A DNA stretch of 64,000 bases from Pseudooceanicola sp050897975 (GTDB taxonomy: Bacteria > Pseudomonadota > Alphaproteobacteria > Rhodobacterales > Rhodobacteraceae), in NCBI RefSeq assembly GCF_050897975.1, contig NZ_JBPAXY010000005.1:248001-312000 (forward strand), in the 5' to 3' direction. The position numbers and the translations under genes were made by a program. Positions within the stretch are counted from its first letter, which is position 1, and each line of letters begins with the position of its first letter. This document shows positions 24,712 to 33,322 of this stretch, piece by piece. The notes beneath the pieces were generated by a model. It worked only from the letters and a program-made list of their open reading frames with translations. It did not search any database and had not been told where the DNA came from.

Positions 24712-25983
24712 ATGCATCTCACCGATACCGAAAAGGCCATGGCCGACGGCAGCCAGGGCGAAGCCGTCGCCGCCGCCATGGATCTGCTGGTCCGCTACGG
24801 CAATGCCCTTGGCGCCGAACGGCTGGTGGAAACCGACAACGTGGCAGGCGCCTTCAACGCCTCCACCCCCTCGGTGCGCAAGATCGCCGAGAACGGCATG
24901 GCCGAGGTCTTCTCGCGCCTGAACCTCGACAGCGACAAGACGGTCGAGATCCCGCAGATGCGGGCACGCACCTGTCAGCTGATCACCGGGATCGACGACC
25001 AGAACTGGGCCCTTCAGGGGGCCGACCCGCAGATGATCGAGATGCAGCGCAAAAGCGAGGCCTTCGTCGGCCAGCGCGGCGTCAACCTGATGGCCACCTG
25101 CACCCCCTACCAGGTCGGCAACGTGCCCACCTTCGGCGAGCACTGCGCCTGGATGGAAAGCTCTGCCGTGATCTACTGCAACGGCGCGCTTGGCGGGCGC
25201 ACCAATGTCGAGGGCAAGGAAAGCACAGGCGCCGCCGCGCTGACCGGGCGCATCCCCTACTGGGGCTATCACCTGACCGAAAACCGCTATGGCAACCGGC
25301 ACATCCGCGTCGACGTGCCGGTGCGCTCGATGCTGGACTGGGGCCTGCTGGGCTATTTCACCGGCGAGATGGTCGAGGAGAACATCCCCGTGCTGGAGGG
25401 TGACCTTTCGGGTGTCGATCTGGTGAAGCTGAAGCATTTCGGCGCCGCTGCCGCCTCGTCCGGCGGGGTCGAGATGTACCATATCCCCGGCCACACCCCC
25501 GAGGCCCGCATCGTGGACGAGGCCTTCGGCCCCAACCGGGCCGAAGACTTCCACGTCTATGACGCCGCCGCGCGCAAGAAAATGTACGACACCCTGCAAA
25601 GCGCCGAGGACCGCAAGGTCGACTTCATCATGCTGGGCTGTCCGCACAACTCGATCGAGCAGGTCGGGCGCATCGCCCATCTGCTGGACGGCAAGCGGCT
25701 GCATCCGGATGTCGCGCTCTGGGTCCATACCCCGCGCGCCATCCGCACCGTGGCAGAACGCTCGGGCTATGTGGCGCGGATCGAGGCGGCGGGCGGCAAG
25801 GTCATGTCCGACACCTGCCCCGCCATCTCGCGCCGCCTGCCGCCGGGCGTGCGCGTGATCGCAACCGACAGCGCCAAGCAGGCCCACTACCTGCCCGCCA
25901 TCGCCAAGGTGCAGGGCTGGTTCGGCAGCCTGGAAGCCTGCATCGAGGCCGGTCTGACCGGCACCTGGACCGGAGATTTCTGA
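24712..25983 (+). CDS. aconitase X, large catalytic subunit (DUF521)
   Basis: 423 residues. Aconitase X features seen are TCTPYQVGNVPTFGEHCAWM, ESSAVIYCNGALGGRTNVEG (conserved-type Cys and Asn), LGCPHNSIEQ and DTCPAISRRL, supplying cysteines for an Fe-S cluster. In bacteria characterised members dehydrate cis-3-hydroxy-L-proline; archaeal ones act on mevalonate 5-phosphate. Here the subunits are separate, and the small one starts at the last base of this gene's stop. No hydroxyproline epimerase or pyrroline-2-carboxylate reductase is nearby, so the substrate may be different. Confidence 0.88.
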   Translation: MHLTDTEKAMADGSQGEAVAAAMDLLVRYGNALGAERLVETDNVAGAFNASTPSVRKIAENGMAEVFSRLNLDSDKTVEIPQMRARTCQLITGIDDQNWALQGADPQMIEMQRKSEAFVGQRGVNLMATCTPYQVGNVPTFGEHCAWMESSAVIYCNGALGGRTNVEGKESTGAAALTGRIPYWGYHLTENRYGNRHIRVDVPVRSMLDWGLLGYFTGEMVEENIPVLEGDLSGVDLVKLKHFGAAAASSGGVEMYHIPGHTPEARIVDEAFGPNRAEDFHVYDAAARKKMYDTLQSAEDRKVDFIMLGCPHNSIEQVGRIAHLLDGKRLHPDVALWVHTPRAIRTVAERSGYVARIEAAGGKVMSDTCPAISRRLPPGVRVIATDSAKQAHYLPAIAKVQGWFGSLEACIEAGLTGTWTGDF

Positions 25984-26423
25984 TGGAAACGCTGACAACA
26001 CCCCTGCTGATCCGTGGCCGATGTGTCGTGGCAGGCCGCGCCGAGGGCGAGGCCCTGGTCACCACCCAGACCATCTCGGGCTGGGGCGGGATCAACGAAC
26101 GCGACGGCTCGATCATCGAGCGCCGGCACGAGCTGGTTGGCCAGAGCTTCGCCGGCAAGATCCTTGTCTTCCCCGGCGCCAAGGGATCCTCCGGCTGGTC
26201 CGCCTTCTTCCACATGACCCGGATCAACGGCGTCGCCCCGGCAGCCATGCTGTTCACCCGGATGACGACGAAGATGGCCCTCGGGGCGGTGGTGACGCGC
26301 GTTCCCTCGATGACGGATTTCGACCATAACGTCTTCGACAGCATCCGCACCGGGGACTGGGTATCGGTCGACGCCGAGGCCGGCGAGATCCGCGTCACGC
26401 GGCAAGGTGGCACCCCGTCGTGA
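25983..26423 (+). CDS. aconitase X, small swivel subunit (DUF126)
   Basis: 146 residues with the aconitase swivel-domain features GRCVVAGRAEGEALVTTQT, FPGAKGSSGWSAFFH (the GSS serine motif) and DWVSVDAEAGEIRV. It pairs with the large subunit encoded immediately upstream (one-base overlap, TGATG). It is the last intact gene before the integrase remnant. Confidence 0.9.
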   Translation: METLTTPLLIRGRCVVAGRAEGEALVTTQTISGWGGINERDGSIIERRHELVGQSFAGKILVFPGAKGSSGWSAFFHMTRINGVAPAAMLFTRMTTKMALGAVVTRVPSMTDFDHNVFDSIRTGDWVSVDAEAGEIRVTRQGGTPS

Positions 26424-26549
26424 CCCGGCGGCGCCCGCGCCGAAATCCAGGCATGGCCCGGCTCGCGATCAGATCGAGATAAGACCTGTGCACCGCTCGT
26501 TTTAGAACGGTGAAACACGGTCGGCCATCTCAAGTCGGCGCGTCTCTTT

Positions 26550-27138
26550 GCCGGGAACACCAGGAGGATTGATCGCGCGCATGGATCGAGGCAGCCATCG
26601 AGCCGCACATCCAGCTGGCGCTGATCCTGCGACCAGGCCCTGGCGCGCGGGGTGGCGCGGCCCTGGATCTGACCCGGGGCCGCGTGGACGTCGAACGCGG
26701 CCCAAATCAACTTGCGGCCAAACGACTGGGCAACCCGCAAGGGGCGGGCCATCGTGCCGATGAACGGCAGCGCGGCATTGACCGTTGCCCACGACGCGGC
26801 CCTGACGACGTGATCGCGCGGGCGGGCGGGCCTGTCGGCTTGATCCGCAAAGGCATCGGGCGCCGTGAAGAGGGCGAAGATCGGGCCCGTTCGACTTCAT
26901 GACCTGCGCCACACCGCGGCGGGCACGATGCTTCCCTCCGGTGAAAGTCTCGCAGGTCCTGGGCCACTCGAATGCATCGGTGACCTGCCCGGCCTATGGA
27001 CGCCATCTGCCCGAACACATGCAGGATGCCACCAACGTCCTGAACGTGATGTCCCTGAAAACCGGACGCCGGTTCAGCGAACCGAGGACCACCTCGCAAA
27101 AACCAAAAGCCCCGGCGTTAACCGGGGCTTTTCAGTAA
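26550..27138 (+). pseudogene. tyrosine recombinase (phage-type integrase), frameshifted remnant
   Basis: Pieces of one integrase C-terminal domain can be followed through several frames. AALDLTRGRVDVE is near 26665-26700, then INLRPNDWATRKGRAIVPMN (another frame), then KRAKIGPVRLHDLRHTAAG from 26868, with the catalytic HxxR. After a further shift comes VSQVLGHSNASVT and AYGRHLPEHMQD, with the second His and the nucleophile Tyr. At least three frameshifts and stops make it inactive. The N-terminal DNA-binding domain is not recognisable. It ends just before a hairpin and the tRNA-Val gene, the usual place of the integrase of a tRNA-integrated element. Confidence 0.8.
27105..27132. terminator. 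bidirectional terminator between integrase relic and tRNA-Val
   Basis: Perfect 11-bp arms AAAAGCCCCGG (27105-27115) and CCGGGGCTTTT (27122-27132) surround CGTTAA. The A and T ends give a U-tract in either direction. Confidence 0.85.
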
Positions 27139-27141
27139 GTG

Positions 27142-27175
27142 AGATGGTGGGTGATAAGGGATTTGAACCCCTGAC
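27142..27175 (+). repeat. attachment-site candidate at the tRNA-Val 3' end
   Basis: This covers the 3' end of tRNA-Val plus three flanking bases and is repeated directly, with changes, at 11906-11938. Tyrosine recombinases commonly use the 3' half of tRNA genes as attachment sites. Confidence 0.55.
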
Positions 27176-27219
27176 ATCTTCGATGTGAACGAAGCGCTCT
27201 ACCACTGAGCTAATCACCC
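27145..27219 (-). tRNA. tRNA-Val (anticodon CAC)
   Basis: On the reverse strand the sequence starts GGGTGATTAGCTCAGTGGTA and folds into a complete cloverleaf. The acceptor stem GGGTGAT pairs with ATCACCC. The anticodon stem CTTCG/CGAAG encloses TTCACAT, giving anticodon CAC. A GTTCAAATC T-loop is present and CCA is encoded. It matches valine codon GTG. Confidence 0.95.
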
Positions 27220-27234
27220 GCCGTGGCGCGGTGT

Positions 27235-27723
27235 CTAACCTTCCTCGCCATCCTCTGCAAGAGGCGAATTTGACAAAATTTCCTCCTCGGTGCCGGCGGC
27301 CTCTTGCAGCTCTTCCAGGGCCGCGCCGCTTTGCCGGATGCGGGTCATCAGCACCTTGCCATTGGCCGTTTCCTTGACCTTGTTGACCTTGATCCGACCC
27401 AGCGGTTGCAGGTTCAGATCACGCCCTTCGGTCAGGGCCTCGCCCAGCACCTGCATCATCGCCTCGATGACCGGCTTGGCATCCTTTTTCTTCACGCCCG
27501 AGCGCATCACCACCCGGTCGATCAGCTCTTTCTTCTTCAGCACCAGGGTGTCCTCGGCCCCGGGGGCCGTGGTCTCGGGCCCGGCGTCGAGCCCGGCGTC
27601 GGGCGTCGGGCGGGCCTTCTGGGCGGCGCGGGCGCTGGCGCTGGCGGCGCGGCTGGCGGCGCGCTGGCCGCTGGTGGCGGCCTTGGCGCGACCGGTGGTC
27701 TTCGAACTGGTTCTGCTGGCCAT
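27235..27723 (-). CDS. HU/IHF-family DNA-binding protein with long N-terminal extension
   Basis: 162 residues. The HU core is at about 60-150 (VLKKKELIDRVVMRSGVKKK, then LGEALTEGRDLNLQPLGRIK, with the arm region KVNKVKETANGKVLMTRIRQ). About 60 residues rich in Ala, Arg, Ser and Lys precede it, longer than the 90-residue standard HU, and an acidic tail follows. It is adjacent to tRNA-Val and downstream of lon on the same strand, so it may be partly cotranscribed with lon. It bends or compacts DNA. Confidence 0.87.
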   Translation of the reverse strand: MASRTSSKTTGRAKAATSGQRAASRAASASARAAQKARPTPDAGLDAGPETTAPGAEDTLVLKKKELIDRVVMRSGVKKKDAKPVIEAMMQVLGEALTEGRDLNLQPLGRIKVNKVKETANGKVLMTRIRQSGAALEELQEAAGTEEEILSNSPLAEDGEEG

Positions 27724-27933
27724 GATCGGCTCCGTGTTACGAAACGGGGGTTGGGGGCCAGACTAGCCCGTCCGGCGAGGTCAGACCATACGGCAGGGCC
27801 CTAGACACGGCCCACGGCCCCCGCGACGCGGCGCACAGGCGGAGGACTGCACAGAAGAAAGGCCGCGCGGCCCGGCGGGGCAACGCGGCCTGACAGGTTT
27901 TGACGCTCGCCCCCGCCGGGGGCGAGCGGTGGA

Positions 27934-30345
27934 TCAGTGGGCGACCGCCTGCCGCGCGGCCTCTTCGGCCGCCTTGGCGCGGGCCACGGCTGCGGCCTCC
28001 TCGGCTTCCTCGTCCCATTCGATGGCTTCCGGCTGACGCACCAGCGCCTGTTCCAGAACCTCACGCACATGGGTCACGGGAATGATCTTCAGCCCTTCCT
28101 TCACGTTGTCGGGAATATCGGCCAGATCCTTCTCGTTCTCCTCGGGGATGAAGACGGTCTTGATGCCGCCGCGCAGCGCGGCCAGCAGCTTCTCCTTCAG
28201 CCCCCCGATGGGCATGGCATTGCCGCGCAGGCTGACCTCGCCGGTCATGGCGATGTCCTTGCGCACCGGGATCTGGGTCAGCACCGACACGATCGAGGTC
28301 ACCATGGCCAGACCGGCCGAGGGGCCGTCCTTGGGCGTGGCGCCATCGGGCACGTGCACGTGGATGTCCCAATGGTCGAAGCGCGGCGGCTTGATGCCGA
28401 TCTCGGGCGCGATCGAGCGGACGTAGGACGATGCGGCGTCGATCGACTCCTTCATCACGTCGCCCAGCTTGCCGGTGGTCTTCATCCGGCCCTTGCCCGG
28501 CAGGCGCAGCGCCTCGATGGACAGCAGGTCACCGCCCACAGAGGTCCAGGCCAGCCCGGTGACGACACCGATCTGATCTTCCTTCTCGGCCAGGCCGTAG
28601 CGGAATTTCTTCACGCCCAGGAAATCGTCCAGGTTGTCCTCGGTCACCACGACCTTGTCGGTCTCGCCCTTGACGATCATCGTTACGGCCTTGCGCGCCA
28701 GCTTGGCGATCTCGCGCTTCAGGTTCCGCACCCCCGCCTCGCGGGTGTAGCGCTGGATCATCTCGGTCAGGGCGCCGTCGGTCACCTCGAACTCGGCGGG
28801 TTTCAGGCCGTGGTTCTTGACCTCCTGGTCGACCAGGTGCTGCCGCGCGATCTCGCGCTTCTCGTCCTCGGTGTAACCGGCCAGGCTGATGATCTCCATC
28901 CGGTCCAGAAGCGGGCCCGGCATGTTGTAGCTGTTGGCCGTGGTCAGGAACATGACGTTCGACAGGTCGTATTCCACCTCAAGATAGTGGTCCACGAAGG
29001 TGCCGTTCTGTTCCGGATCCAGCACCTCCAGCATGGCCGAGGCCGGGTCGCCCCGGAAGTCCTGGCCCATCTTGTCGATCTCGTCGAGCAGGATCAGCGG
29101 GTTCGTGGTCTTGGCCTTTTTCAGCGCCTGGATGATCTTGCCGGGCATCGAGCCGATATAGGTCCGGCGGTGACCGCGGATCTCGGACTCGTCACGCACG
29201 CCGCCCAGCGAGATGCGAATGAATTCGCGCCCCGTGGCCTTGGCGACCGATTTGCCCAAAGAGGTCTTGCCGACGCCCGGAGGGCCGACGAGGCACAGGA
29301 TCGGCCCCTTCAGCTTTTTCGAGCGCTGCTGCACGGCGAGATACTCGACGATGCGTTCCTTCACCTTCTCAAGGCCATAGTGATCCTTGTCGAGCACCCG
29401 CTCGGCCAGGCCCAGGTCCTTCTTGACACGCGACTTCACCCCCCAGGGGATGGACAGCATCCAGTCGAGGTAGTTGCGCACCACCGTGGCCTCGGCCGAC
29501 ATCGGCGACATCGACTTCAGCTTCTTGATCTCGGCCTCGGCCTTTTCCTTGGCCTCTTTCGACAGCTTGGTCTCGGCAATGCGCGCTTCCAGCTCGGCAA
29601 TCTCGCCCTCGCCGTCCTCGCCGTCGCCCAGCTCCTTCTGAATGGCCTTCATCTGCTCATTCAGATAGTACTCGCGCTGCGTCCGCTCCATCTGCGATTT
29701 CACGCGGGTCTTGATCTTCTTCTCGACTTGCAGGACGGACATTTCCCCCTGCATCAGCCCATAGACCTTCTCCAGCCGCTCGCTGACCGAGAGGGTCTCA
29801 AGCAGTTCCTGCTTCTGGTCCACCTCGATGCCCAGATGGCCCGCGACCAGGTCGGCCAGGCGCGAGGGTTCGTGGCTTTCGGCCACCGCCGACAGCGCCT
29901 CTTCGGGGATGTTCTTCTTGACCTTGGCGTAGCGTTCGAATTCCTCGGCCACGGTGCGCAGCAGGGCTTCGGTGGTCGCCTCGTCACCGGGCTCCTCTTC
30001 CAGCAGCTCGGCGCGGGCCTCGAAGAAATCGTCGTTTTCCAGGTATTCGGCGATGCGCACGCGCACCGAGCCTTCGACCAGCACCTTGACGGTGCCGTCG
30101 GGCAGTTTCAGCAGTTGCAGCACATTGGCCAGCACGCCGGTGCGGTGGATGCCCTCATCGGTGGGGTCGTCCTCGGCCGGATCCTTCTGGCTGGCCAGCA
30201 GGATCTGCTTGTTCTCCGTCATCACCTCTTCCAGCGCCCGCACGGATTTGTCGCGACCCACGAAGAGGGGCACGATCATATGCGGGAAGACCGCAATGTC
30301 ACGCAGCGGCAGGACGGCGTAGGACGGGTTAAGAGGCTCTTTCAT
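27934..30345 (-). CDS. lon: ATP-dependent protease Lon
   Basis: 803 residues, full length. Order of domains: LAN N-domain (about 10-205), AAA+ with Walker A GPPGVGKTSLG and Walker B NPLILLDEIDKMG, then the proteolytic domain with catalytic Ser in PKDGPSAGLAM and Lys in GNAMPIGGLKEKLLA. It degrades misfolded and regulatory proteins in the cytoplasm. The gene is alone or followed by HU after 210 bases. Heat-shock promoter elements are not evident to me upstream. Confidence 0.98.
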   Translation of the reverse strand: MKEPLNPSYAVLPLRDIAVFPHMIVPLFVGRDKSVRALEEVMTENKQILLASQKDPAEDDPTDEGIHRTGVLANVLQLLKLPDGTVKVLVEGSVRVRIAEYLENDDFFEARAELLEEEPGDEATTEALLRTVAEEFERYAKVKKNIPEEALSAVAESHEPSRLADLVAGHLGIEVDQKQELLETLSVSERLEKVYGLMQGEMSVLQVEKKIKTRVKSQMERTQREYYLNEQMKAIQKELGDGEDGEGEIAELEARIAETKLSKEAKEKAEAEIKKLKSMSPMSAEATVVRNYLDWMLSIPWGVKSRVKKDLGLAERVLDKDHYGLEKVKERIVEYLAVQQRSKKLKGPILCLVGPPGVGKTSLGKSVAKATGREFIRISLGGVRDESEIRGHRRTYIGSMPGKIIQALKKAKTTNPLILLDEIDKMGQDFRGDPASAMLEVLDPEQNGTFVDHYLEVEYDLSNVMFLTTANSYNMPGPLLDRMEIISLAGYTEDEKREIARQHLVDQEVKNHGLKPAEFEVTDGALTEMIQRYTREAGVRNLKREIAKLARKAVTMIVKGETDKVVVTEDNLDDFLGVKKFRYGLAEKEDQIGVVTGLAWTSVGGDLLSIEALRLPGKGRMKTTGKLGDVMKESIDAASSYVRSIAPEIGIKPPRFDHWDIHVHVPDGATPKDGPSAGLAMVTSIVSVLTQIPVRKDIAMTGEVSLRGNAMPIGGLKEKLLAALRGGIKTVFIPEENEKDLADIPDNVKEGLKIIPVTHVREVLEQALVRQPEAIEWDEEAEEAAAVARAKAAEEAARQAVAH

Positions 30346-30783
30346 GCTCTATCCTTGATCTTGGGCCGAAGGCGCAGGCCCCGCTTGGCGGCAACCATGG
30401 CCTTCTCCGGTTTGCAGTCTGTTAATCTGGGCTGCCTGTGCCCGATCTTCAACCGTTTGCCCCATATCCTGCCCGTGCGGCGAGGGCGCAGCAAGCGCGA
30501 TATAAGGGGGGTGCGGTGAAAAACGGCCTAAGATCGACCCAATGCCGAGTTGTCCACAGGGCAATGCGCAAAGGGGCGGATCAAGGGGGGCTCTGCCCCC
30601 GTCGCGGCAGGCCGCGACTCCCCCGGAGTATTTTCAGCCATCGAATGGGGAAAAGCCGCCCTGCTTCCATTCGACGGCCATAAATACTCACGGCGCGCGG
30701 GTGGCCACGGGCAGGAGGCCGGGACGGGGCGCGCCGCCGCGCCCTCTGGTCAAGTCGCGCGGCGCAGGCTATTTGGCCTTGCC
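30346..30783. other. 438-base divergent region between lon and tgt
   Basis: This gap holds the lon promoter side and repeat element R1 (30585-30689). No gene is supported. A longer frame upstream of tgt (from 30550) runs through the repeat and is not credible as coding. Confidence 0.6.
30585..30689. repeat. intergenic repeat element R1 (paired inverted repeat)
   Basis: A GGGGGGCTCTGCCCCC hairpin (30585-30600) is followed by a dyad: arm GAGTATTTTCAGCCATCGAA (23 bases from 30626) faces the complementary arm at 30667-30689. The two arms match at 19 of 23 positions. The same architecture with different arm sequences occurs at R2-R4. Confidence 0.75.
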
Positions 30784-31914
30784 ATGACCCAGCGATTTTC
30801 CTTTTCCCTGACCGCCACCGATGGCCGCGCCCGCACCGGCGTCATCTCGACCCCCCGGGGCGAGATCCGCACCCCTGCCTTCATGCCGGTCGGCACCGCC
30901 GCCACGGTAAAGGCGATGATGCCCGAAAGCGTGGCCGCCACCGGGGCCGACATCCTGCTGGGCAATACCTATCACCTGATGCTGCGGCCCACGGCGGAAC
31001 GCATCGCGCGCCTGGGCGGGCTGCACCAGTTCATGAACTGGCAAAAGCCGATCCTGACGGACTCGGGCGGCTTTCAGGTGATGTCGCTGGCCGAGCTGCG
31101 CAAGCTGACCGAAGAGGGGGTGACATTCCGCAGCCATGTGGACGGCTCGAAGCACAAGCTGACCCCGGAACGCTCGATGGAGATCCAGAAACTGCTGGGC
31201 TCGGACATCGTCATGTGTTTCGACGAATGCCCCGCCCTGCCGGCCGATCATGACCGCATCGCCGAGAGTATGCGCCTGTCGATGAGATGGGCGCAACGGA
31301 GCCGCGATGCCTTCGGCGACCGGCCCGGCCATGCCCTCTTCGGCATCCAGCAGGGCGGCGACGTGGAAGAGCTGCGCGCCGAAAGCGCCGAGGCGCTGAA
31401 GGCAATCGAGTTCGACGGCTACGCCATCGGCGGCCTGGCCGTGGGCGAAGGCCAGGAGATCATGTTCCAGGTGCTGGACTATGCGCCGGGGATGCTGCCG
31501 GTGGACAAGCCGCGCTATCTGATGGGGGTGGGCAAGCCCGACGACATCGTGGGCGCGGTGAAACGCGGCGTCGACATGATGGACTGCGTGCTGCCCTCGC
31601 GATCCGGCCGCACCGGCCAGGCCTGGACCCGGCGCGGACAGGTCAACATCAAGAACGCCCGCCATGCCGACGACCCGCGCCCGCTGGACGCAGACTGCAC
31701 CTGCCCCGCCTGCCGCAGCTATTCGCGCGCCTACCTGCACCATGTCTTCCGCTCGCATGAGATGATCTCGGGGATGCTGCTGACCTGGCACAACCTGCAC
31801 TACTTCCAGGAGTTGATGCAGGGGATGCGCGAAGCCATCGCCGCGGGTACCTTCGACGCCTGGGAGGCCGCGTTCCACGCCACCCGCGCCCAGGGCGATA
31901 TCGAGGCGCTGTAA
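30784..31914 (+). CDS. tgt: queuine tRNA-ribosyltransferase (tRNA-guanine transglycosylase)
   Basis: 376 residues from the ATG at 30784; the upstream extension of the frame is repeat DNA. The catalytic and substrate motifs are LTDSGGFQVMSL (Asp base), CFDECPALPAD, FGIQQGG and IGGLAVGEG. The Zn site is CTCPACRSYSRAYLHH with a distal His. It exchanges guanine-34 for preQ1 in tRNAs with GUN anticodons. No other queuosine genes are adjacent. Confidence 0.97.
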   Translation: MTQRFSFSLTATDGRARTGVISTPRGEIRTPAFMPVGTAATVKAMMPESVAATGADILLGNTYHLMLRPTAERIARLGGLHQFMNWQKPILTDSGGFQVMSLAELRKLTEEGVTFRSHVDGSKHKLTPERSMEIQKLLGSDIVMCFDECPALPADHDRIAESMRLSMRWAQRSRDAFGDRPGHALFGIQQGGDVEELRAESAEALKAIEFDGYAIGGLAVGEGQEIMFQVLDYAPGMLPVDKPRYLMGVGKPDDIVGAVKRGVDMMDCVLPSRSGRTGQAWTRRGQVNIKNARHADDPRPLDADCTCPACRSYSRAYLHHVFRSHEMISGMLLTWHNLHYFQELMQGMREAIAAGTFDAWEAAFHATRAQGDIEAL

Positions 31915-31986
31915 CGCCCCCTGCCCCCACTGGACCTCGCGCCGCGCAATCCTTATATGAGCGGTCAGGATTAGGACGGAGACATC

Positions 31987-32349
31987 ATGACCGAGCCATC
32001 AGAGCCCCTTGAAGGCGCCCCGCTGATCGCGCCCTCCTCGACCGACCACCCGCTTTACGACAAGGTGGCCGAGGCCTGCCGCACGGTCTATGACCCGGAA
32101 ATCCCGGTGAACATCTTCGACCTGGGGCTGATCTACACGATCGACATCAACGACGAGAACGAGGTCAAGGTCATCATGACCCTGACCGCACCGGGCTGCC
32201 CGGTGGCCGGCGACATGCCCGGCTGGGTCGCCGATGCGGTCGAGCCGCTGGACGGGGTCAAGCAGGTCGATGTGGATCTCACCTGGGAACCGCCCTGGGG
32301 CATGGACATGATGAGCGATGAGGCCCGGCTGGAACTGGGTTTCATGTAA
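31987..32349 (+). CDS. sufT: SufT-like Fe-S assembly factor (MIP18/DUF59 family)
   Basis: 120 residues. DUF59 core: TVYDPEIPVNIFDLGLIYTI, TLTAPGCPVAGDMPGWV (conserved Cys), LTWEPPWGMDMMSDEARLEL. SufT helps mature Fe-S proteins and belongs to the SUF branch. Another Fe-S carrier gene lies 2.2 kb away (34577), but the main suf operon is not in the window. GGACGGAGA precedes the ATG, and a strong terminator follows. Confidence 0.88.
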   Translation: MTEPSEPLEGAPLIAPSSTDHPLYDKVAEACRTVYDPEIPVNIFDLGLIYTIDINDENEVKVIMTLTAPGCPVAGDMPGWVADAVEPLDGVKQVDVDLTWEPPWGMDMMSDEARLELGFM

Positions 32350-32680
32350 GACCTGAATTATTTGCAGGAATGGGCCCCGGGAAACCGGGGCCTTTTCTTT
32401 GCCCGGCGCCCCCTGGCGTCTGGCCCGGGCGGTGCCAAGGGGCGCCCTGCCCGGCGGCATCTGACGCAGTTTGACGTCCCGCAGGCCCGGTTTCCCCCGA
32501 AAAATGCCCCATCTGACGCCCATCCATTGCGGCACCCTACCTGGCAAACGCCAAATGTAGCGGACGGGCCACAGATCCTGAGAGGAAGCTTTCGGGCTTC
32601 CCAGATCCTGCGAAAGGGGTTAACCTTTCCCCAAAAAATCAAACAGGCAACCAAGATAAAAAAGGGCAAGGTAGAGCAGT
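32350..32680. other. 331-base intergenic region
   Basis: Besides the sufT terminator the region holds an AT-richer stretch (about 32615-32670) just before the next gene, which probably contains its promoter. No gene or RNA is recognisable. Confidence 0.5.
32373..32400 (+). terminator. terminator after sufT
   Basis: Stem GGCCCCGG and CCGGGGCC with a GAAA tetraloop, then TTTTCTTT, 23 bases after the stop codon. Confidence 0.92.
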
Positions 32681-33322
32681 ATGTCACAGAAAATTACCGT
32701 CCTCTCCGGCGCGATCCAGGCCGGGGCGAAGATGGACGAGTCCGCCCTGGCGGAGTGCTATGAGGGTCTGGGCCAGGCGGCCCGGATGATCCGCGGCTGG
32801 CAGGACATGCCGGTATGTTTCACCCGCATCGGCCAGACCGGCTGGCAGATGGTGCTGAGCCCGTCGCGCCCGGCGCTGCGCGAGGCGCTGGCGCTGCGCG
32901 CGGGCATCCGCCAGAAGGGCCGCCAGTTTGACACTTCCATCGCCATGGTCACCGGCCCCGGCGAGATCCCGGCCAGCCGCGACCTGAGCCAGGCCGAGGG
33001 GCTGGCCTTCCTGACCTCGCTGGGCATCCTGGACGGGCTGCGCGGCGCGCGTTTCGGCCATGGCGACGGCTCGGAACTGGCCGCCGTGGCGCGGCTGCTC
33101 GACCATGTCTCGGCCCGCTGGACCGCGGCCCAGGCCAAGGCGGTGCTGCCGATGCTGGCCCAGGACGCGCCGACCCATTCCACCGTGGCCGAAAGCCTTG
33201 GCATCACCCGCCAGGCGGTGCGTCAGGCCCTGATGGGCGCGGGCTATCCCGCCCTGTCCGAGGCCCTGGCCGAGGTCGAGGGGATCCCGCTGGCGCCGCA
33301 GCGCATCGGCGCCGTGGCCTGA
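32681..33322 (+). CDS. SatD-like domain protein with C-terminal HTH
   Basis: 213 residues, no firm family name. The N-terminal part (ITVLSGAIQAGAKM, GQTGWQMVLSPSRPALREAL, DTSIAMVTGPGEIPA, DLSQAEGLAFLTSLGILDGL) resembles the SatD family, whose members have a nucleotide-cyclase-like shape and unknown function. A C-terminal helix-turn-helix is visible at about 165-195 (TVAESLGITRQAVRQALMGA). It may sense a nucleotide and bind DNA (inference). It stands alone between two terminators. Confidence 0.55.
   Translation: MSQKITVLSGAIQAGAKMDESALAECYEGLGQAARMIRGWQDMPVCFTRIGQTGWQMVLSPSRPALREALALRAGIRQKGRQFDTSIAMVTGPGEIPASRDLSQAEGLAFLTSLGILDGLRGARFGHGDGSELAAVARLLDHVSARWTAAQAKAVLPMLAQDAPTHSTVAESLGITRQAVRQALMGAGYPALSEALAEVEGIPLAPQRIGAVA

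Larger units (their letters stand above)
11906..27175. mobile_element. probable decayed genomic island integrated at tRNA-Val(CAC)
   Basis: The interval is flanked by the tRNA-Val 3' end (27142-27175) and its diverged direct repeat (11906-11938). Next to the tRNA is a frameshifted tyrosine-recombinase pseudogene, and near the other end an IS3-type transposase fragment. The cargo is metabolic and rich in dedicated regulators (TetR, MarR, LysR): a thiolase/thioesterase/MFS/hydrolase operon and a TRAP transporter, dehydratase and aconitase X cluster. The element looks immobile now. The far boundary is less certain than the tRNA end because the repeat there is imperfect; part of the cargo could be older chromosomal sequence. 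Confidence 0.55.

Noticed and set aside
23125..26001. 958-codon reverse-strand open frame
   Set aside because: It is antisense to the FAD oxidoreductase and aconitase X genes, which have clear motifs; long antisense frames are normal in such GC-rich DNA.
26865..27188. 107-codon frame ending GFEPLTSSM
   Set aside because: It starts in one fragment of the integrase relic and reads through the hairpin and tRNA-Val antisense; the ending is a familiar tRNA read-through artefact.
27904..27928. strong hairpin CGCTCGCCCC / GGGGCGAGCG after lon as a terminator
   Set aside because: There is no T-run on the lon strand, so I do not call it a terminator, although it may still protect the message end.
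27937..30519. 860-codon forward frame
   Set aside because: Antisense to lon, which is complete with all catalytic residues.
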